Made by a program: the position numbers and the translations under genes. The notes beneath the pieces are model-generated. The model was not told the DNA's origin. It ran no database searches and worked only from the letters and a program-made list of their open reading frames with translations. Shown one piece after another: positions 37,260 to 48,521 of a stretch of 64,000 nt of DNA. Location: NCBI RefSeq assembly GCF_018141005.1, contig NZ_CP046582.1:434001-498000 (forward strand), written 5' to 3'. How positions within the stretch are numbered: position 1 is the first letter of the stretch; each line of letters opens with the position of its first letter. Source of the DNA: Erwinia sp. E602. Its GTDB lineage: Bacteria > Pseudomonadota > Gammaproteobacteria > Enterobacterales > Enterobacteriaceae.

Positions 37260-38177
37260 TCAGGGCTGACGAAACTCCTGATATATCTCCGCCACCTTAT
37301 CGAAGTAGTCGGTCAGGTAGTTGATACACACCTGCACCTTCAGCGGCAGCTTGTCTTTCTGGGTGTAGACCGCATACACCGGTCGCGGTACCGACTGATA
37401 GTGGGCAAACAGGATCTCCACCTCACCGCTATTAATCTCATCGATGATCCACATCAGCGGCACGTAGGCGATGCCGGTACCGGCCTTCAGCCAGCGGATC
37501 AGCGTCTGTGAATCGTTGGTGGCAAAGCGTCCGCGCGGCGACAGGCGGGTGGTGGTGCCCTGCGGGGAGGTCAGCTCAAAGTCGTTATCCGGCCGAACGC
37601 TGTATTCCAGCCACGAGAAGTGGCCGATACCGGCCGGATTTTCCGGCGTGCCGTGCTGCGCGAGATAGCTCTTTGCCGCGCAGACCACCATCGGCATCGA
37701 TCCGACGCGCTTGGAAAACAGGCTGGAGTCCTGCAGCGCACCCACGCGCAACACCAGATCCAGCCCGTCGGCGATCAGATCGGGGGCCGGAATGCCGGTC
37801 ACCAGATTAACCGTCAGGCCCGGGTGCTCTTTCAGCATCTCGGCGGTCATCGTGGCCAGCACGTTTTGCGCCATGGTGGAGGAGCTGCCGATACGCAGCG
37901 TGCCGATCGGCGTATTGTTAAAGGCGTAGAGCTGTTCGTGCACCTGCTGGGCTTCCGACAGCATCCGCCGGCAGCCCTGAAAATAGATCTTGCCGGCTTC
38001 CGTCAGCCCCAGGCTGCGGGTGCTGCGGTTGAGCAGCTTGACCTGCAGCTCGTCTTCCAGCCTGGCCACAATCTGACTGACCGCCGATACGCTCATCTGC
38101 AGCTGCTGCGACGCGGCGGTAAACGATCCCAGCTCTACCACGCGGGTAAACACCGACATGCCCTTCAGTCTTTCCAT
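37260..38177 (-). CDS. aaeR: AaeR LysR-type regulator of aaeXAB
   Basis: 305 residues. The N-terminal winged helix-turn-helix (GSFTAASQQLQMSVSAVSQIVARLE) and C-terminal effector-binding domain are of normal LysR length. Divergent from aaeXAB across a 271-base gap, the standard autoregulating arrangement; in E. coli AaeR activates the efflux operon in response to aromatic carboxylic acids such as p-hydroxybenzoate. Confidence 0.95.
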   Translation of the reverse strand: MERLKGMSVFTRVVELGSFTAASQQLQMSVSAVSQIVARLEDELQVKLLNRSTRSLGLTEAGKIYFQGCRRMLSEAQQVHEQLYAFNNTPIGTLRIGSSSTMAQNVLATMTAEMLKEHPGLTVNLVTGIPAPDLIADGLDLVLRVGALQDSSLFSKRVGSMPMVVCAAKSYLAQHGTPENPAGIGHFSWLEYSVRPDNDFELTSPQGTTTRLSPRGRFATNDSQTLIRWLKAGTGIAYVPLMWIIDEINSGEVEILFAHYQSVPRPVYAVYTQKDKLPLKVQVCINYLTDYFDKVAEIYQEFRQP

Positions 38178-38448
38178 TATTAATCCTGGCTTAAAAGTGA
38201 TTTAGATCACATTGGGTAGAAAAGATATAGTCAAGCGCGTTACTATAGCACCGCCGGGCCATCGTTCCGACGTTCTACTCCCTTTAATACTGGCACGCTG
38301 GATAGGCTATTATTCAGTAAACGCCGGTCTCGCGTCTGTACGTTCATTCACCGTATGAACATAATTTGTCTGCATGGCTTCGCCGATGCCAGAAAGGGAG
38401 CGGGTTGATGGTGCCTCAGGCCCGGTATGGTATCGACAAGGATAAGAG

Positions 38449-38652
38449 ATGAGTGTGCTTCCGGTTATTGTGGTGTTTGGGCTGTCTTTTCCGCCCATCT
38501 TCTTTGAAATTATTGTGTCACTGATGCTGTTCTGGTTGGTGCGTCGGCTGATCACGCCTACCGGTCTGTACGATCTGGTGTGGCATCCCGCCCTGTTTAA
38601 TACGGCGCTCTACTGCTGCCTGTTTTATCTTGTCTCCCGTTTGTTCGTCTGA
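38449..38652 (+). CDS. aaeX: AaeX small membrane protein
   Basis: 67 residues, mostly two membrane helices ([18 protein letters not shown] and [17 protein letters not shown]). First gene of the aaeXAB operon; its exact function is unknown. It ends 7 bases before aaeA. Confidence 0.93.
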   Translation: MSVLPVIVVFGLSFPPIFFEIIVSLMLFWLVRRLITPTGLYDLVWHPALFNTALYCCLFYLVSRLFV

Positions 38653-38659
38653 GGTCATT

Positions 38660-39592
38660 GTGAAAGCGCTAACAAGAAAAATATCCCGTTTCGCCATTAC
38701 GCTGCTGCTGGTGGTGGTGGCCGTCGTGCTGATTTTCCGCGTCTGGGTGTTCTACACCGAATCCCCGTGGACGCGTGATGCCAAATTCTCCGCTGACGTG
38801 GTGGCGATTGCCCCGGACGTCAGTGGCCTGATCACCGATGTGCGCGTGCGCGACAACCAGCTGGTGCAGAAAGACCAGGTGCTGTTCACCATCGACCAGC
38901 CGCGTTATCAGAAGGCGCTGGAAGAGGCTGAAGCCGATGTTGCCTACTACCAGGCGCTGCTGAGTGAAAAACGCCGCGAAGCGTCGCGCCGTAACCAGCT
39001 CGGCACCTCGGCGATGTCGCGTGAGGCGATTGACCAGGCGAACAGCGATTTCCAGACCACCGAGCACCAGCTGGCCAAAGCGGTAGCCACCCGCGATCTG
39101 GCGAAGCTCGATCTGGAGCGCACGGTGATCAAAGCGCCGTCGGCGGGCTGGGTAACCAACCTCAACGTCTATACCGGCGAGTTCATTACCCGCGGGTCGA
39201 CGTCGGTGGCGCTGGTAAAACAGGGCTCGTTCTACGTGCTGGCGTACCTGGAAGAGACCAAGCTTGACGGTATCCGTCCCGGCTATCGCGTTGAGATCAC
39301 CCCGCTGGGCAGCAACCAGCTGCTGCGCGGCACGGTGGACAGCGTTGCCGCCGGGGTGACCAACAGCAGCAGCACCGTTGACAGCAAAGGCATGGCCACC
39401 ATTGACTCGAACCTCGAGTGGGTGCGCCTGGCGCAGCGCGTGCCGGTGCGGATCCACCTCGATCGGCAGCCGGGGAATCTGTTCCCTTCCGGCACCACGG
39501 CCACCGTGGTGGTAACCGGGCCCGCCGACCGTAAAGCCGAGCCGCTGTCGCCGTTTATGCAGCTGATGCATCGCCTGCGCGAGTTTGGCTGA
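38660..39592 (+). CDS. aaeA: AaeA membrane-fusion protein
   Basis: 310 residues from the GTG at 38660 ([10 protein letters not shown]), as in E. coli, with GAGG upstream; the open frame begins earlier, within aaeX. N-terminal membrane anchor, then biotinyl-lipoyl-like halves ([19 protein letters not shown] and [16 protein letters not shown]) around a helical hairpin. It couples the AaeB pump to the cell envelope for efflux of hydroxylated aromatic acids. Confidence 0.96.
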   Translation: MKALTRKISRFAITLLLVVVAVVLIFRVWVFYTESPWTRDAKFSADVVAIAPDVSGLITDVRVRDNQLVQKDQVLFTIDQPRYQKALEEAEADVAYYQALLSEKRREASRRNQLGTSAMSREAIDQANSDFQTTEHQLAKAVATRDLAKLDLERTVIKAPSAGWVTNLNVYTGEFITRGSTSVALVKQGSFYVLAYLEETKLDGIRPGYRVEITPLGSNQLLRGTVDSVAAGVTNSSSTVDSKGMATIDSNLEWVRLAQRVPVRIHLDRQPGNLFPSGTTATVVVTGPADRKAEPLSPFMQLMHRLREFG

Positions 39593-39605
39593 GGCCGGGG
39601 GCACC

Positions 39606-41564
39606 ATGCAGTGGTATCGTCTGCGTTTTCCGATCAAGCTTACCTTCGCCATCGTGATGGCGCTGTTTGTCGGCTTTGAATTCAATCTTGAAACCCCGCG
39701 CTGGGCGGTGATGACCGCCGCTATCGTGGCGGGCGGCACCGGCTTTGCCGCCGGTGGCGATCCCTTCTCCGGCGCGCTGCGCCACCGCGGCATGCTGCGC
39801 ATTATCGGCACCTTTATCGGCTGTATCGCCGCGCTGACCATTATGATTGCCACCATTCGTGCCCCGGCGTTAATGCTGATGCTGTGCTGCCTGTGGGCCG
39901 GAGTGTGCGTGTGGATCTCTTCGCTGATCAAGGTGGAGAACTCCTATGCGCTGGGGCTGGCCGGCTATACGGCGCTGATTATTGTGGTCAGCGTAGATGC
40001 CAACGGCTCACTGTTGCTGGCACCGCAGTTTGCCGTTGAGCGCTGTAGCGAGATCATCATCGGCATCGTCTGCGCCATTCTCGCCGACCTGCTGTTTTCG
40101 CCGCGCTCGATCAAGCTGGATATTGACCGCGAAGCGGAGTCGCTGCTGGTGGATCACTACCAGCTAATGCAGCTGTGCGTAGCGCACGGCGATAAAGACG
40201 AGGTGGACAAAGCCTGGGCCGGGCTGGTGCGGCGCACCACCGCGCTGAAGGGCATGCGTACGCATCTGATGATGGAGTCCGGGCGCTGGCACAAGGTGGA
40301 GCGGCGGATGACGGTGATGAACAGCCTGTCGCTGACGCTGATTACCCAAGCCTGCGAAACCTTCCTGATCCAGAACTCGCGGCCGGAATACGTGCCGCCG
40401 CAGTTTCAGCTGTTCTTTGAAAAGCCGGTCACCAGCGTGGCTGACGTGCATAAGCGGATGAAGATCCTGCGCCGGGTGATTACCGTCAGCGGCAGCAGAA
40501 ATACCCCGGCCACGCTGACCAGCTGGGTCGGCGCCGCCAGCCGTTATCTGCTGCTGCTGAAGGGGATCCAGACCAACAGCCGCATCAGCCGCATTGAGGA
40601 AGAGGTGCTGGACGCCGAACCGGTGGTGAAGATGCGTTCGGCGGAAAGCCGTCACGCGCTGCTTAACGGCGTGCGTACCTTTGTTGCCACCGGGGTGGGA
40701 TCGCTGTTCTGGCTGTGGACCGGCTGGACCTCGGGCAGCGGGGCAATGGTGATGCTGGCGGTGATCACCGCGCTGGCGATGCGTATGCCGAACCCGGTGA
40801 TGATGGCGAAAGATTTTGTCTACGGCATGATCGTGGCGATCCCGCTGGGATCGCTCTACTACATGGTGATCATGCCGGCCACCCAGCAGAGCCTGCTGCT
40901 GCTGCTGATCGCGCTGGGGGTGATGGCGTTTATCGCCGGGCTGCTGATCCAGCGCCGGCAGATCGGCACGCTGGGTGCACTGGTCGGCACCATCAACATC
41001 CTGACGCTGGATAATCCGATGAAATTTGAGGTCAGCGTGTTTATGGACGGCGCGCTGGGCCAGGCGATTGGTGCGATAGTGGCGCTGCTGGTGCTGCTGC
41101 TGATCCGCGACAGCTCGAAGGCCCGGGTGGCCCGTACCCTGCTGAACCGCTTTATGTACGCGGCGGTGGCGGCGATGACGACCAACACCGCGCGACGCAA
41201 AGAGAACCATCTGCCCGCGCTCTATCAGCAACTGTTTATGCTGCTGAATCTCTATCCCGGTGATATCGATAAGTTCCGCCTCGCACTGACGCTGATCATC
41301 GGTCATCAGCGGCTGCGCGATGCGGAGATCCCGATCAATGCCGATCTGTCGGCGTTTCATAAGCAAATGCGTCACACGGCGGACCGGGTGATCTCCGCCA
41401 GCAGCGACACCAAACGTCGCCACTACTTTACCCGGCTGCTGTCAGAGTTCGATATCTATCAGCAGAAGCTGGTCGAATATCAGGCTCCGCTCAGCGTCAC
41501 CGAACCGGTCGCCCGGCTGGCGGCGATGCTGAAGAAATACCAGAACACCCTAATCAAGATTTAA
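39606..41564 (+). CDS. aaeB: AaeB aromatic carboxylic acid efflux pump
   Basis: 652 residues from the ATG at 39606 (a TTG at 39585 is in frame). It has the FUSC architecture: an N-terminal set of about six helices ([22 protein letters not shown] onward), a cytoplasmic middle and a second set of helices after ~365, as in AaeB. Starts 13 bases after aaeA. A GC hairpin 7 bases past the stop probably ends the operon. Confidence 0.95.
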   Translation: MQWYRLRFPIKLTFAIVMALFVGFEFNLETPRWAVMTAAIVAGGTGFAAGGDPFSGALRHRGMLRIIGTFIGCIAALTIMIATIRAPALMLMLCCLWAGVCVWISSLIKVENSYALGLAGYTALIIVVSVDANGSLLLAPQFAVERCSEIIIGIVCAILADLLFSPRSIKLDIDREAESLLVDHYQLMQLCVAHGDKDEVDKAWAGLVRRTTALKGMRTHLMMESGRWHKVERRMTVMNSLSLTLITQACETFLIQNSRPEYVPPQFQLFFEKPVTSVADVHKRMKILRRVITVSGSRNTPATLTSWVGAASRYLLLLKGIQTNSRISRIEEEVLDAEPVVKMRSAESRHALLNGVRTFVATGVGSLFWLWTGWTSGSGAMVMLAVITALAMRMPNPVMMAKDFVYGMIVAIPLGSLYYMVIMPATQQSLLLLLIALGVMAFIAGLLIQRRQIGTLGALVGTINILTLDNPMKFEVSVFMDGALGQAIGAIVALLVLLLIRDSSKARVARTLLNRFMYAAVAAMTTNTARRKENHLPALYQQLFMLLNLYPGDIDKFRLALTLIIGHQRLRDAEIPINADLSAFHKQMRHTADRVISASSDTKRRHYFTRLLSEFDIYQQKLVEYQAPLSVTEPVARLAAMLKKYQNTLIKI

Positions 41565-41990
41565 ATCCCACCGGCAGCTCACGCTGCCGGCTTTCCTTCC
41601 TGGCATGGCGTCTTCTCTCTGCTACCTGGCTGAAATCCCCCATCATCGCGGCTGAAAGCTGCCGGCTTACCTGATCGAAGTGGCTGGGATCAGAGCAGGA
41701 GCAGGCAATCTGTCGCGAGGCCCACGGGGGTTACGCCTGACTTAGCACACAGGGGAAGCGGCGCGACGGCAGGCATGTGGTCGTAACAGGCGTTGTCAGA
41801 GATCGGGCGCGTAGCTGAGGGAGGAAGGATAATGTCAGGGGAAGACGCCGTGGGGCTTGCAGACAAAAGCGCAGCGGGAACAAACGCTGCGCTTTGATGA
41901 TTGGGGACGGCGGGCCAAAAAGGGCCCCGACAAGCGGGGCCAAAGGGTTCGTCTTAGTGGGCCATCGTTCGACGGCCCGGTGACGAGGAA
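41565..41990. other. Gene-free interval with three hairpins
   Basis: No gene supported; a 70-codon minus-strand open frame has no homology or ribosome-binding site. It contains CCGGCAGC/GCTGCCGG at 41571-41590 followed by CTTTCCTT (aaeB terminator), AAAGCGCAGCG/CGCTGCGCTTT at 41866-41895, and the yhcN terminator at 41917-41942. Confidence 0.6.
41917..41942 (-). terminator. Terminator after yhcN-like gene 1
   Basis: Minus strand: GGCCCCGC, loop TTGT, CGGGGCC then CTTTTTGG. Confidence 0.8.
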
Positions 41991-42254
41991 TTACTTATAC
42001 AGCTCGGCAGTGACGTGGTAGTTGTCCTGCAGGCGTGCTTCAATCACACGGAAAGCAGAAGCGCCCTGTTTGTCCGCCTTCTCAGACAGCTGCTGACGGA
42101 TATCGGTCGGTACGCCGTTGACGCCGCTAACGGTAATGGTGCCCGCAGATTGCAGATTCTGTACCTGCTCGCTGGTAACCAGCTGCGCGGCAGACGCGCC
42201 GAAAGCAACGGTAGAGAGCAGGCCGAGCACGGCGATGGTTGTTTTGATTTTCAT
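41991..42254 (-). CDS. YhcN-family (DUF1471) periplasmic stress protein, copy 1
   Basis: 87 residues: a cleavable signal peptide (MKIKTTIAVLGLLSTVAFGASA) and a ~60-residue DUF1471 domain with G(T/V)xxVSGVxGxPxDIRQ and the C-terminal AELYK. Relatives (YhcN, BhsA, McbA) respond to acid, peroxide and cell-surface stress; their mechanism is not known. One of three adjacent paralogues on the minus strand. Confidence 0.92.
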   Translation of the reverse strand: MKIKTTIAVLGLLSTVAFGASAAQLVTSEQVQNLQSAGTITVSGVNGVPTDIRQQLSEKADKQGASAFRVIEARLQDNYHVTAELYK

Positions 42255-42358
42255 TGTTCATTTCCTCAATAAGCTCAATGTTCAACAACCTGCGGGATTT
42301 CACATCTTAACCAGGTCGTCGATGTCACGGTCGGGCACGGAGGTGCCCGCGTCATTAT

Positions 42359-42628
42359 TTATTTGTACAGTTCAGCGGTGGCGTGATAGTTGCCGTTGTT
42401 ATAGGCCTCAATCACCCGGTAGGCGCTGGCACCCTGCTGGTCCGCTTTTTCCGACAGCTGCTGACGGATATCGGTCGGTGCGCCGTCAATACCGCTAACG
42501 CTTACGGTGCCAACCGGCTGCAGGTTCTGGCTGGCAACCTGTTCGCTGGTGACCAGGCTGGCCGCGCTGGCACCGAAGGAGAGAACAGAAGCAAGACCTA
42601 ATGCAGCAATGGTAAAGGTAGTTTTCAT
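42359..42628 (-). CDS. YhcN-family (DUF1471) periplasmic stress protein, copy 2
   Basis: 89 residues with signal peptide (cleavage near ASA) and the DUF1471 core. It differs from copy 1 mainly at residues 30-45 and in YNNGNYHATAELYK. The ~100-bp spacers between copies are long enough to hold separate promoters. Confidence 0.92.
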   Translation of the reverse strand: MKTTFTIAALGLASVLSFGASAASLVTSEQVASQNLQPVGTVSVSGIDGAPTDIRQQLSEKADQQGASAYRVIEAYNNGNYHATAELYK

Positions 42629-42733
42629 AATAGTGACTCCATAAAAGGGTGATGCGATAACCGAAAGGGCTAAAAAGCGTTTATTATTCTTGGGGTTATC
42701 GTACTGATTTTGTTGATGATCGTTTGGCCGGGC

Positions 42734-42997
42734 TTATTTATACAGTTCGGCGGTGGCGTGCCAGTTGCCGTTGTTGTAGGCCTCTACCACGCGGTAGGCG
42801 CTGGCGCCTTGCGCATCGGCTTTGGTGTTCAGCGCCTGACGGATATCCATCGGTGAGCCGCCCACGCCGCTGACGCTAATCACGCCAACAGACTGCAGAT
42901 TTTTTGCCTGATCGGTGTTAACCGATTCTGCGGCAAAAGCACCGAATGACAGGGCAGAAAGCAGGCCAAAGGTGGCAACAGTAGTTTTAACGTTCAT
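42734..42997 (-). CDS. YhcN-family (DUF1471) periplasmic stress protein, copy 3
   Basis: 87 residues from MNVKTTVATFGLLSALS at 42997; the six upstream codons of the open frame are less likely. Signal peptide cleaved near AFA. It is the furthest upstream copy, and the AT-rich DNA before it (43000-43260) is the probable control region of the group. Most like the E. coli position of yhcN next to aaeXAB-argR. Confidence 0.92.
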   Translation of the reverse strand: MNVKTTVATFGLLSALSFGAFAAESVNTDQAKNLQSVGVISVSGVGGSPMDIRQALNTKADAQGASAYRVVEAYNNGNWHATAELYK

Positions 42998-43343
42998 GAT
43001 ATTTTTCCTCGTCAATTTTATTATCTTTGCTTGTTAGTGTGATTTGCATCACGGAAACAAGTATAGATCTAATAACGCGAAATATTAATAGCATGCTAAT
43101 AATTTTTTGTTGGGGTTATTGGTTTCGGATAGGTTTTTTTATAACCGGTTGTTATAAGCAATGCCTTAAATTTAACCACCATCAAAAAAATATGATAAAA
43201 ATCAAACTGATATGTCAAATTAACTATTTGTGCTGTTATTTGTGGTAGATCACATTACTACTGGCGTGATTGTGAACCGTCAGAACGCATCAGGCAGGAA
43301 AAAACCAGCGTATTGTGCTGTTTTAAGGGGAAGGGGAAAGACG
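42998..43343. other. AT-rich intergenic region upstream of yhcN cluster
   Basis: No gene. The sequence from 43060 to 43260 is strongly AT-rich with several TAATA/ATAAT stretches and GTGATTTGCATCAC-like palindromic text at 43038-43051. This palindrome resembles a regulator half-site pair but I cannot name the protein. It would sit ~45 bases upstream of copy 3. Confidence 0.4.
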
Positions 43344-43380
43344 AAAAACAGTCAGAGCCGCGGTGGCGCGGCTCTGACTG
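43344..43380 (-). terminator. argR terminator
   Basis: On the minus strand an imperfect 14-bp stem, CAGTCAGAGCCGCG...CGCGGCTCTGACTG, is followed by TTTTTC. Located ~80 bases after the argR stop. Confidence 0.9.
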
Positions 43381-43457
43381 ATAAGACCGGGGTTAACGGC
43401 CCGAAGTCACGTGCCGTGGCCTGATACTGGCTGTGACGAGCGACAACGCGCTAAGGC

Positions 43458-44354
<897 letters not shown>

Positions 44355-45290
44355 ATGAAAGTTGCTGTTCTTGGTGCAGCAGGCGGTATCGGCCAGGCGC
44401 TGGCCCTCCTGCTTAAAACCCAGCTTCCGGCTGGATCAGAACTCTCCCTGTACGATATTGCGCCGGTGACCCCCGGCGTGGCGGTTGACCTCAGCCACAT
44501 TCCCACCGCGGTGAGCATCGTTGGCTTCAGTGGTGAAGATGCCACGCCAGCGCTGGAAGGTGCCGATGTGGTGCTGATTTCTGCCGGCGTGGCGCGTAAG
44601 CCGGGCATGGACCGCTCTGATCTGTTTAACGTTAACGCCGGTATCGTGCGTAACCTGGTCGAGCAGGTGGCCTCCACCAGCCCGAAAGCCCTGATTGGTA
44701 TTATCACCAACCCGGTGAACACCACCGTGGCGATTGCCGCCGAGGTGCTGAAAAAAGCCGGCGTTTACGATAAGAATCGCCTGTTTGGCGTCACCACGCT
44801 GGATATCATCCGCTCCAGTACCTTTGTGGCAGCGCTGAAAGGTAAGGATCCGCACCAGCTGAACGTGCCGGTGGTGGGCGGTCACTCGGGCGTGACCATT
44901 CTGCCACTTCTGTCGCAGATCCCGGGCGTCAGCTTCTCCGAGCAGGAAGCGGCCAGCCTGACCAAACGTATTCAGAACGCCGGTACCGAGGTAGTGGAAG
45001 CGAAAGCGGGCGGCGGTTCGGCTACCCTGTCGATGGGGCAGGCGGCGGCGAAATTTGGCCTGTCTCTGGTGCGCGCGCTGCAGGGTGAAGCCAACGTGGT
45101 AGAGTGTGCCTACGTTGAAGGCGATGGCGAACATGCGCGTTTCTTCTCACAGCCGCTGCTGTTAGGTAAAAACGGCGTTGAGAAACGCCTGCCGATCGGT
45201 GCGCTCAGCGCCTTTGAACAGCAGTCGCTGGAAGGGATGCTGGAAACCCTGAAGCAGGATATTGCCCAGGGCGAAGCGTTCGTTAAGTAA
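44355..45290 (+). CDS. mdh: Malate dehydrogenase
   Basis: 311 residues. NAD-dependent oxidation of malate to oxaloacetate in the TCA cycle. Rossmann motif [13 protein letters not shown], substrate-binding [11 protein letters not shown], and the catalytic His in [10 protein letters not shown] are in place. Well supported start with AAGGAG upstream. A short GC hairpin (45304-45323) follows the stop, facing convergent degS. Confidence 0.99.
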   Translation: MKVAVLGAAGGIGQALALLLKTQLPAGSELSLYDIAPVTPGVAVDLSHIPTAVSIVGFSGEDATPALEGADVVLISAGVARKPGMDRSDLFNVNAGIVRNLVEQVASTSPKALIGIITNPVNTTVAIAAEVLKKAGVYDKNRLFGVTTLDIIRSSTFVAALKGKDPHQLNVPVVGGHSGVTILPLLSQIPGVSFSEQEAASLTKRIQNAGTEVVEAKAGGGSATLSMGQAAAKFGLSLVRALQGEANVVECAYVEGDGEHARFFSQPLLLGKNGVEKRLPIGALSAFEQQSLEGMLETLKQDIAQGEAFVK

Positions 45291-45333
45291 TTCTGCACGG
45301 CCAGCCCCACCGTCCGGTGGGGCAACCCTCAGA

Positions 45334-46395
45334 TCAACTGGCCGGGGTGCCGCTGTCCTGCTGCGGATACTCCTGAACGGTAACCGGTAGCGTCATTTCA
45401 CGTTCGTTACGAATCACCGTGATTTTAATCACCGTGCCCGGCCTGATCTCCGCTACCTGATCCATCGTCTCCAGCGCCGACATCGCCGGCTGGCCGTTGA
45501 CGTGGGTAATCACATCATTGACCTGCATCCCCGCCAGCGCAGCCGGGCTACCGGGATAGACCTCTTTAATCTGAATGCCCTGAGTATGTTCCAGCCCGGA
45601 TACCTGATCCGGCAGGCGACGCTCTTCACCATTAATGCCGATCCAGCCGCGGATCACCCGACCGTCACGGATCAGCTTTTCCATAATTTTGCTGGCCAGC
45701 CGGGTTGGGATGGCAAAACCGAGCCCTTCCGGCGTTTCGCCGTTGCTGCTTTTATCAAAGGTGAGGGTGTTGATGCCCATCAGCTCGCCCAGCGAGTTAA
45801 TCAACGCACCGCCCGAGTTGCCGCGGTTGATTGACGCGTCGGTCTGCAGGAAATCCTGATGACGTGACGGGCTTAACCCCACGCGGCCGGTGGCACCGAT
45901 GATGCCCTGGGTCACGGTCTGGCCAATGTTATAGGGGTTGCCAATCGCCATCACCAGGTCACCAATATGCGCCACCCGCTGCGGATTAATCGGGATCACA
46001 GGCAGGTTGGGGGCGCTGATCTTCAGCACCGCCAGGTCGGTCAGCTGGTCAGAACCGACCAGCATCGCCACCAGGCTGCGGCCATCCTGCAGGCGTACCA
46101 CGATCTGGCTGGCGTCGTTGATCACGTGACGGTTGGTCAGAATATAGCCGCGCGGATCCATAATCACCCCGGACCCCAGCACATCGTTGCCGCTGCTGAC
46201 GTTACGGCTGTAAACGTAGACCACCGCCGGCGCGGCGCGGCGTACCGCGGCGTTATAGCTGACGGGCTGCTCGTCGGCGCTGTCAACCTGCGGCGTCAGC
46301 AGGTTGCCGCCCACGCGCAGGGCGGGCACGGCGACCAGCAGGGCAGCGGCGACAATCAGGCCAAAGATCACGGAACGCAAAAGTTTAGGAAACAT
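45334..46395 (-). CDS. degS: DegS site-1 protease of the sigma-E pathway
   Basis: 353 residues from MFPKLLRSVIFGLIV at 46395; the open frame begins 19 codons earlier without support. An N-terminal membrane anchor, trypsin-like domain with His in TNRHVI, Asp in TDLAVLKI and Ser in NRGNSGGALIN, and one PDZ domain. It cuts RseA when its PDZ binds misfolded porin tails, releasing sigma-E. Lies 80 bases downstream of degQ. Confidence 0.97.
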   Translation of the reverse strand: MFPKLLRSVIFGLIVAAALLVAVPALRVGGNLLTPQVDSADEQPVSYNAAVRRAAPAVVYVYSRNVSSGNDVLGSGVIMDPRGYILTNRHVINDASQIVVRLQDGRSLVAMLVGSDQLTDLAVLKISAPNLPVIPINPQRVAHIGDLVMAIGNPYNIGQTVTQGIIGATGRVGLSPSRHQDFLQTDASINRGNSGGALINSLGELMGINTLTFDKSSNGETPEGLGFAIPTRLASKIMEKLIRDGRVIRGWIGINGEERRLPDQVSGLEHTQGIQIKEVYPGSPAALAGMQVNDVITHVNGQPAMSALETMDQVAEIRPGTVIKITVIRNEREMTLPVTVQEYPQQDSGTPAS

Positions 46396-46475
46396 GGTTT
46401 TAAGCGGTGAATGAATGAACGAAGGGCAGAATAGCATGACTGAGGCGGGCACAGTAGCGGTGCCCGCCGGGGACG

Positions 46476-47849
46476 TTAACGCAACAGCAGATAAATACTC
46501 TCATTGCCGCGGATGACGTTCAGCGCCAGCAGCGCCGGTTTGCTCTCCAGCACCTTACGCAGCTCGGCGATGTTCTGCACCGGCGAGCGGTTGACGCCAA
46601 CGATCACATCATCCTTCTGCAGGCCGAACTGGGCCGCCGGGGTAGATTTTTCAACGTTATCAACGTGAACGCCTTTGCTGCCATCTTTGGCTGCGCCGTC
46701 GCTCAGCGTGGCACCCTGCAGCGCCGGGGTTAGCGGCGCGCTGGTGGCGGTGCTGCTGTTATCCAGCTTAACGCCGACGGTAAGCGGCTTACCTTCGCGC
46801 AGCAGGGTGACCTGCACCTCCTGGCCCGGCGGCGTGGTACCAATTTTCACCCGCAGTTCGGCAAAGCTGTTAATCGCTTTGTCGTTTACCCGGGTAATGA
46901 TGTCACCGGCCTTGATACCGGCTTTCGCCGCGGCCGACTGCGGCAGCACTTCGTTGACGAAGGCCCCGCGCTGCACGTCAACGTTAAACGCCTTCGCCAT
47001 ATCGGCGGTCATCTCGGTGCCTTTAATACCCAACTGACCACGCTTCACCTCGCCAAACTCAATCAGCTGCTGCGCGAGGTTGATCGCCATATTGGACGGG
47101 ATAGCAAAGCCGATGCCGATATTGCCGCCGGAAGAGGCGAGGATCGCGGTATTCAATCCGATCAGCTCGCCGTTCAGGTTGACCAGCGCGCCGCCGGAGT
47201 TCCCCTGGTTGATCGCCGCATCGGTCTGGATAAAGTTCTCCAGCCCTTCGAGGTTCAGGCCGCTGCGCCCCAGCGCGGAAACGATGCCGGAGGTGGCCGT
47301 CTGGCCGAGGCCGAAGGGGTTACCGATGGCGACGGCAAAATCGCCCACTTTCAGCTGGTCTGAATCGGCGATTTTCACCTGGGTCAGCTTGCTGGCACCC
47401 TCCAGCTGGATCAGCGCCACGTCGGTCTGTTCATCGCGGCCAATCAGTTTGGCATCGAACTCGCGTCCGTCACTCAGCTGCACGCGGATTTTTTCCGCCC
47501 CGTCCACCACGTGGTTATTGGTCAGCACGTAGCCTTTTTCGGCGTTAATGATCACCCCGGAGGCCAGCCCTTCAAACGGCTGCTTTTGCTCCTCGCCGGG
47601 TTCCGCGCCGGGCGCACCCTGGCCGAAGAAACGCTTCAACTGCTCCGGGATCTGCTGCTCTTTATTTTCACTGCCTTCAACATGCACGCTGACTACGGCA
47701 GGCAGAACCTGCTCCAGCATCGGTGCCAGGCTGGGCAGCGCCTCGCCCTGAACCTGAGAGGGAAGCGATGCCTGCACAACGGGGATGGAAGCCAGGCTGA
47801 TACCCATACTCAGGGCTAATGCGCTGAACATAAATGATGTTTTTTTCAT
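46476..47849 (-). CDS. degQ: DegQ periplasmic serine protease/chaperone
   Basis: 457 residues: signal peptide (cleavage near VQA-S), trypsin domain with His (TNNHVVDG), Asp (TDVALIQL), Ser (NQGNSGGALVN), and two PDZ domains. HtrA-family quality control protease, close to DegP in design; the absence of the long DegP LA-loop and the degS neighbour support DegQ. Confidence 0.96.
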   Translation of the reverse strand: MKKTSFMFSALALSMGISLASIPVVQASLPSQVQGEALPSLAPMLEQVLPAVVSVHVEGSENKEQQIPEQLKRFFGQGAPGAEPGEEQKQPFEGLASGVIINAEKGYVLTNNHVVDGAEKIRVQLSDGREFDAKLIGRDEQTDVALIQLEGASKLTQVKIADSDQLKVGDFAVAIGNPFGLGQTATSGIVSALGRSGLNLEGLENFIQTDAAINQGNSGGALVNLNGELIGLNTAILASSGGNIGIGFAIPSNMAINLAQQLIEFGEVKRGQLGIKGTEMTADMAKAFNVDVQRGAFVNEVLPQSAAAKAGIKAGDIITRVNDKAINSFAELRVKIGTTPPGQEVQVTLLREGKPLTVGVKLDNSSTATSAPLTPALQGATLSDGAAKDGSKGVHVDNVEKSTPAAQFGLQKDDVIVGVNRSPVQNIAELRKVLESKPALLALNVIRGNESIYLLLR

Positions 47850-47941
47850 CGTGACGACGCTCTCGCTAGCAGGTGCTGAAAGTTCTGCCGGTACAGGCAG
47901 GTGGCAGGCAGAGAGGCGCGGTGCGCCCCTCTCAGTGTGGC

Positions 47942-48343
47942 TTATTTCGTGCTGGTACGCTCACCACGCAGCAGGCCGGTGGCGCTGTCAGGATAGTCGC
48001 GCGGCATCTGCACCGGCGCCTGATCGTTATCGGCTTCTGCTTCGGTCAGCTGCCAGGCAAACGGGTTCTTCTCACCCGGCAGGTTTGGCAGCAGATCGTT
48101 CGATCCTTTGGCCATATGCTGATACAGCTGGCGGTAATCGCGCGCCATATTGTCCAGCAGTTCGGCGCTGTGCGCGAAGTGGCTGGTCAGCTCTTCACGA
48201 TAGTCTGACAGCTCGGCTTTGCTCTTTTCCAGCTCATACTGCAGGCTGCGTTGCTCACGCAGTTTGCGGTTACCAAAACGCATTGCCACCGCGCCGATGA
48301 TAATTCCAACCACTAAGCCAATAAGCGCGTATTCCCACGTCAT
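47942..48343 (-). CDS. zapG: ZapG (YhcB) envelope/division protein
   Basis: 133 residues with one N-terminal membrane helix (ALIGLVVGIIIGAVAMRFG) and a coiled-coil (~30-80), DUF1043 family. It interacts with divisome and elongasome proteins in E. coli. Divergent from zapE. Confidence 0.96.
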   Translation of the reverse strand: MTWEYALIGLVVGIIIGAVAMRFGNRKLREQRSLQYELEKSKAELSDYREELTSHFAHSAELLDNMARDYRQLYQHMAKGSNDLLPNLPGEKNPFAWQLTEAEADNDQAPVQMPRDYPDSATGLLRGERTSTK

Positions 48344-48521
48344 AAATTACTCCCATTTTCTCTTCGTTGTTTCACAGGGCCTTCACCATCAATACTAACC
48401 ACTATAACCGCTAATGTTATCGAAGTGGAATCCTGCCGCTGCTTCGCTTAGTGTAGAGCGACTTTTTTTTCGACGATCGGCGGCCGTGTTCAGGCCTTTT
48501 TTCAGGGAATGTGACCAAACT

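Noticed and set aside
41731..41943. 70-codon minus-strand frame after aaeB
   Set aside because: It lacks a ribosome-binding site and recognisable similarity, and covers two terminator hairpins.
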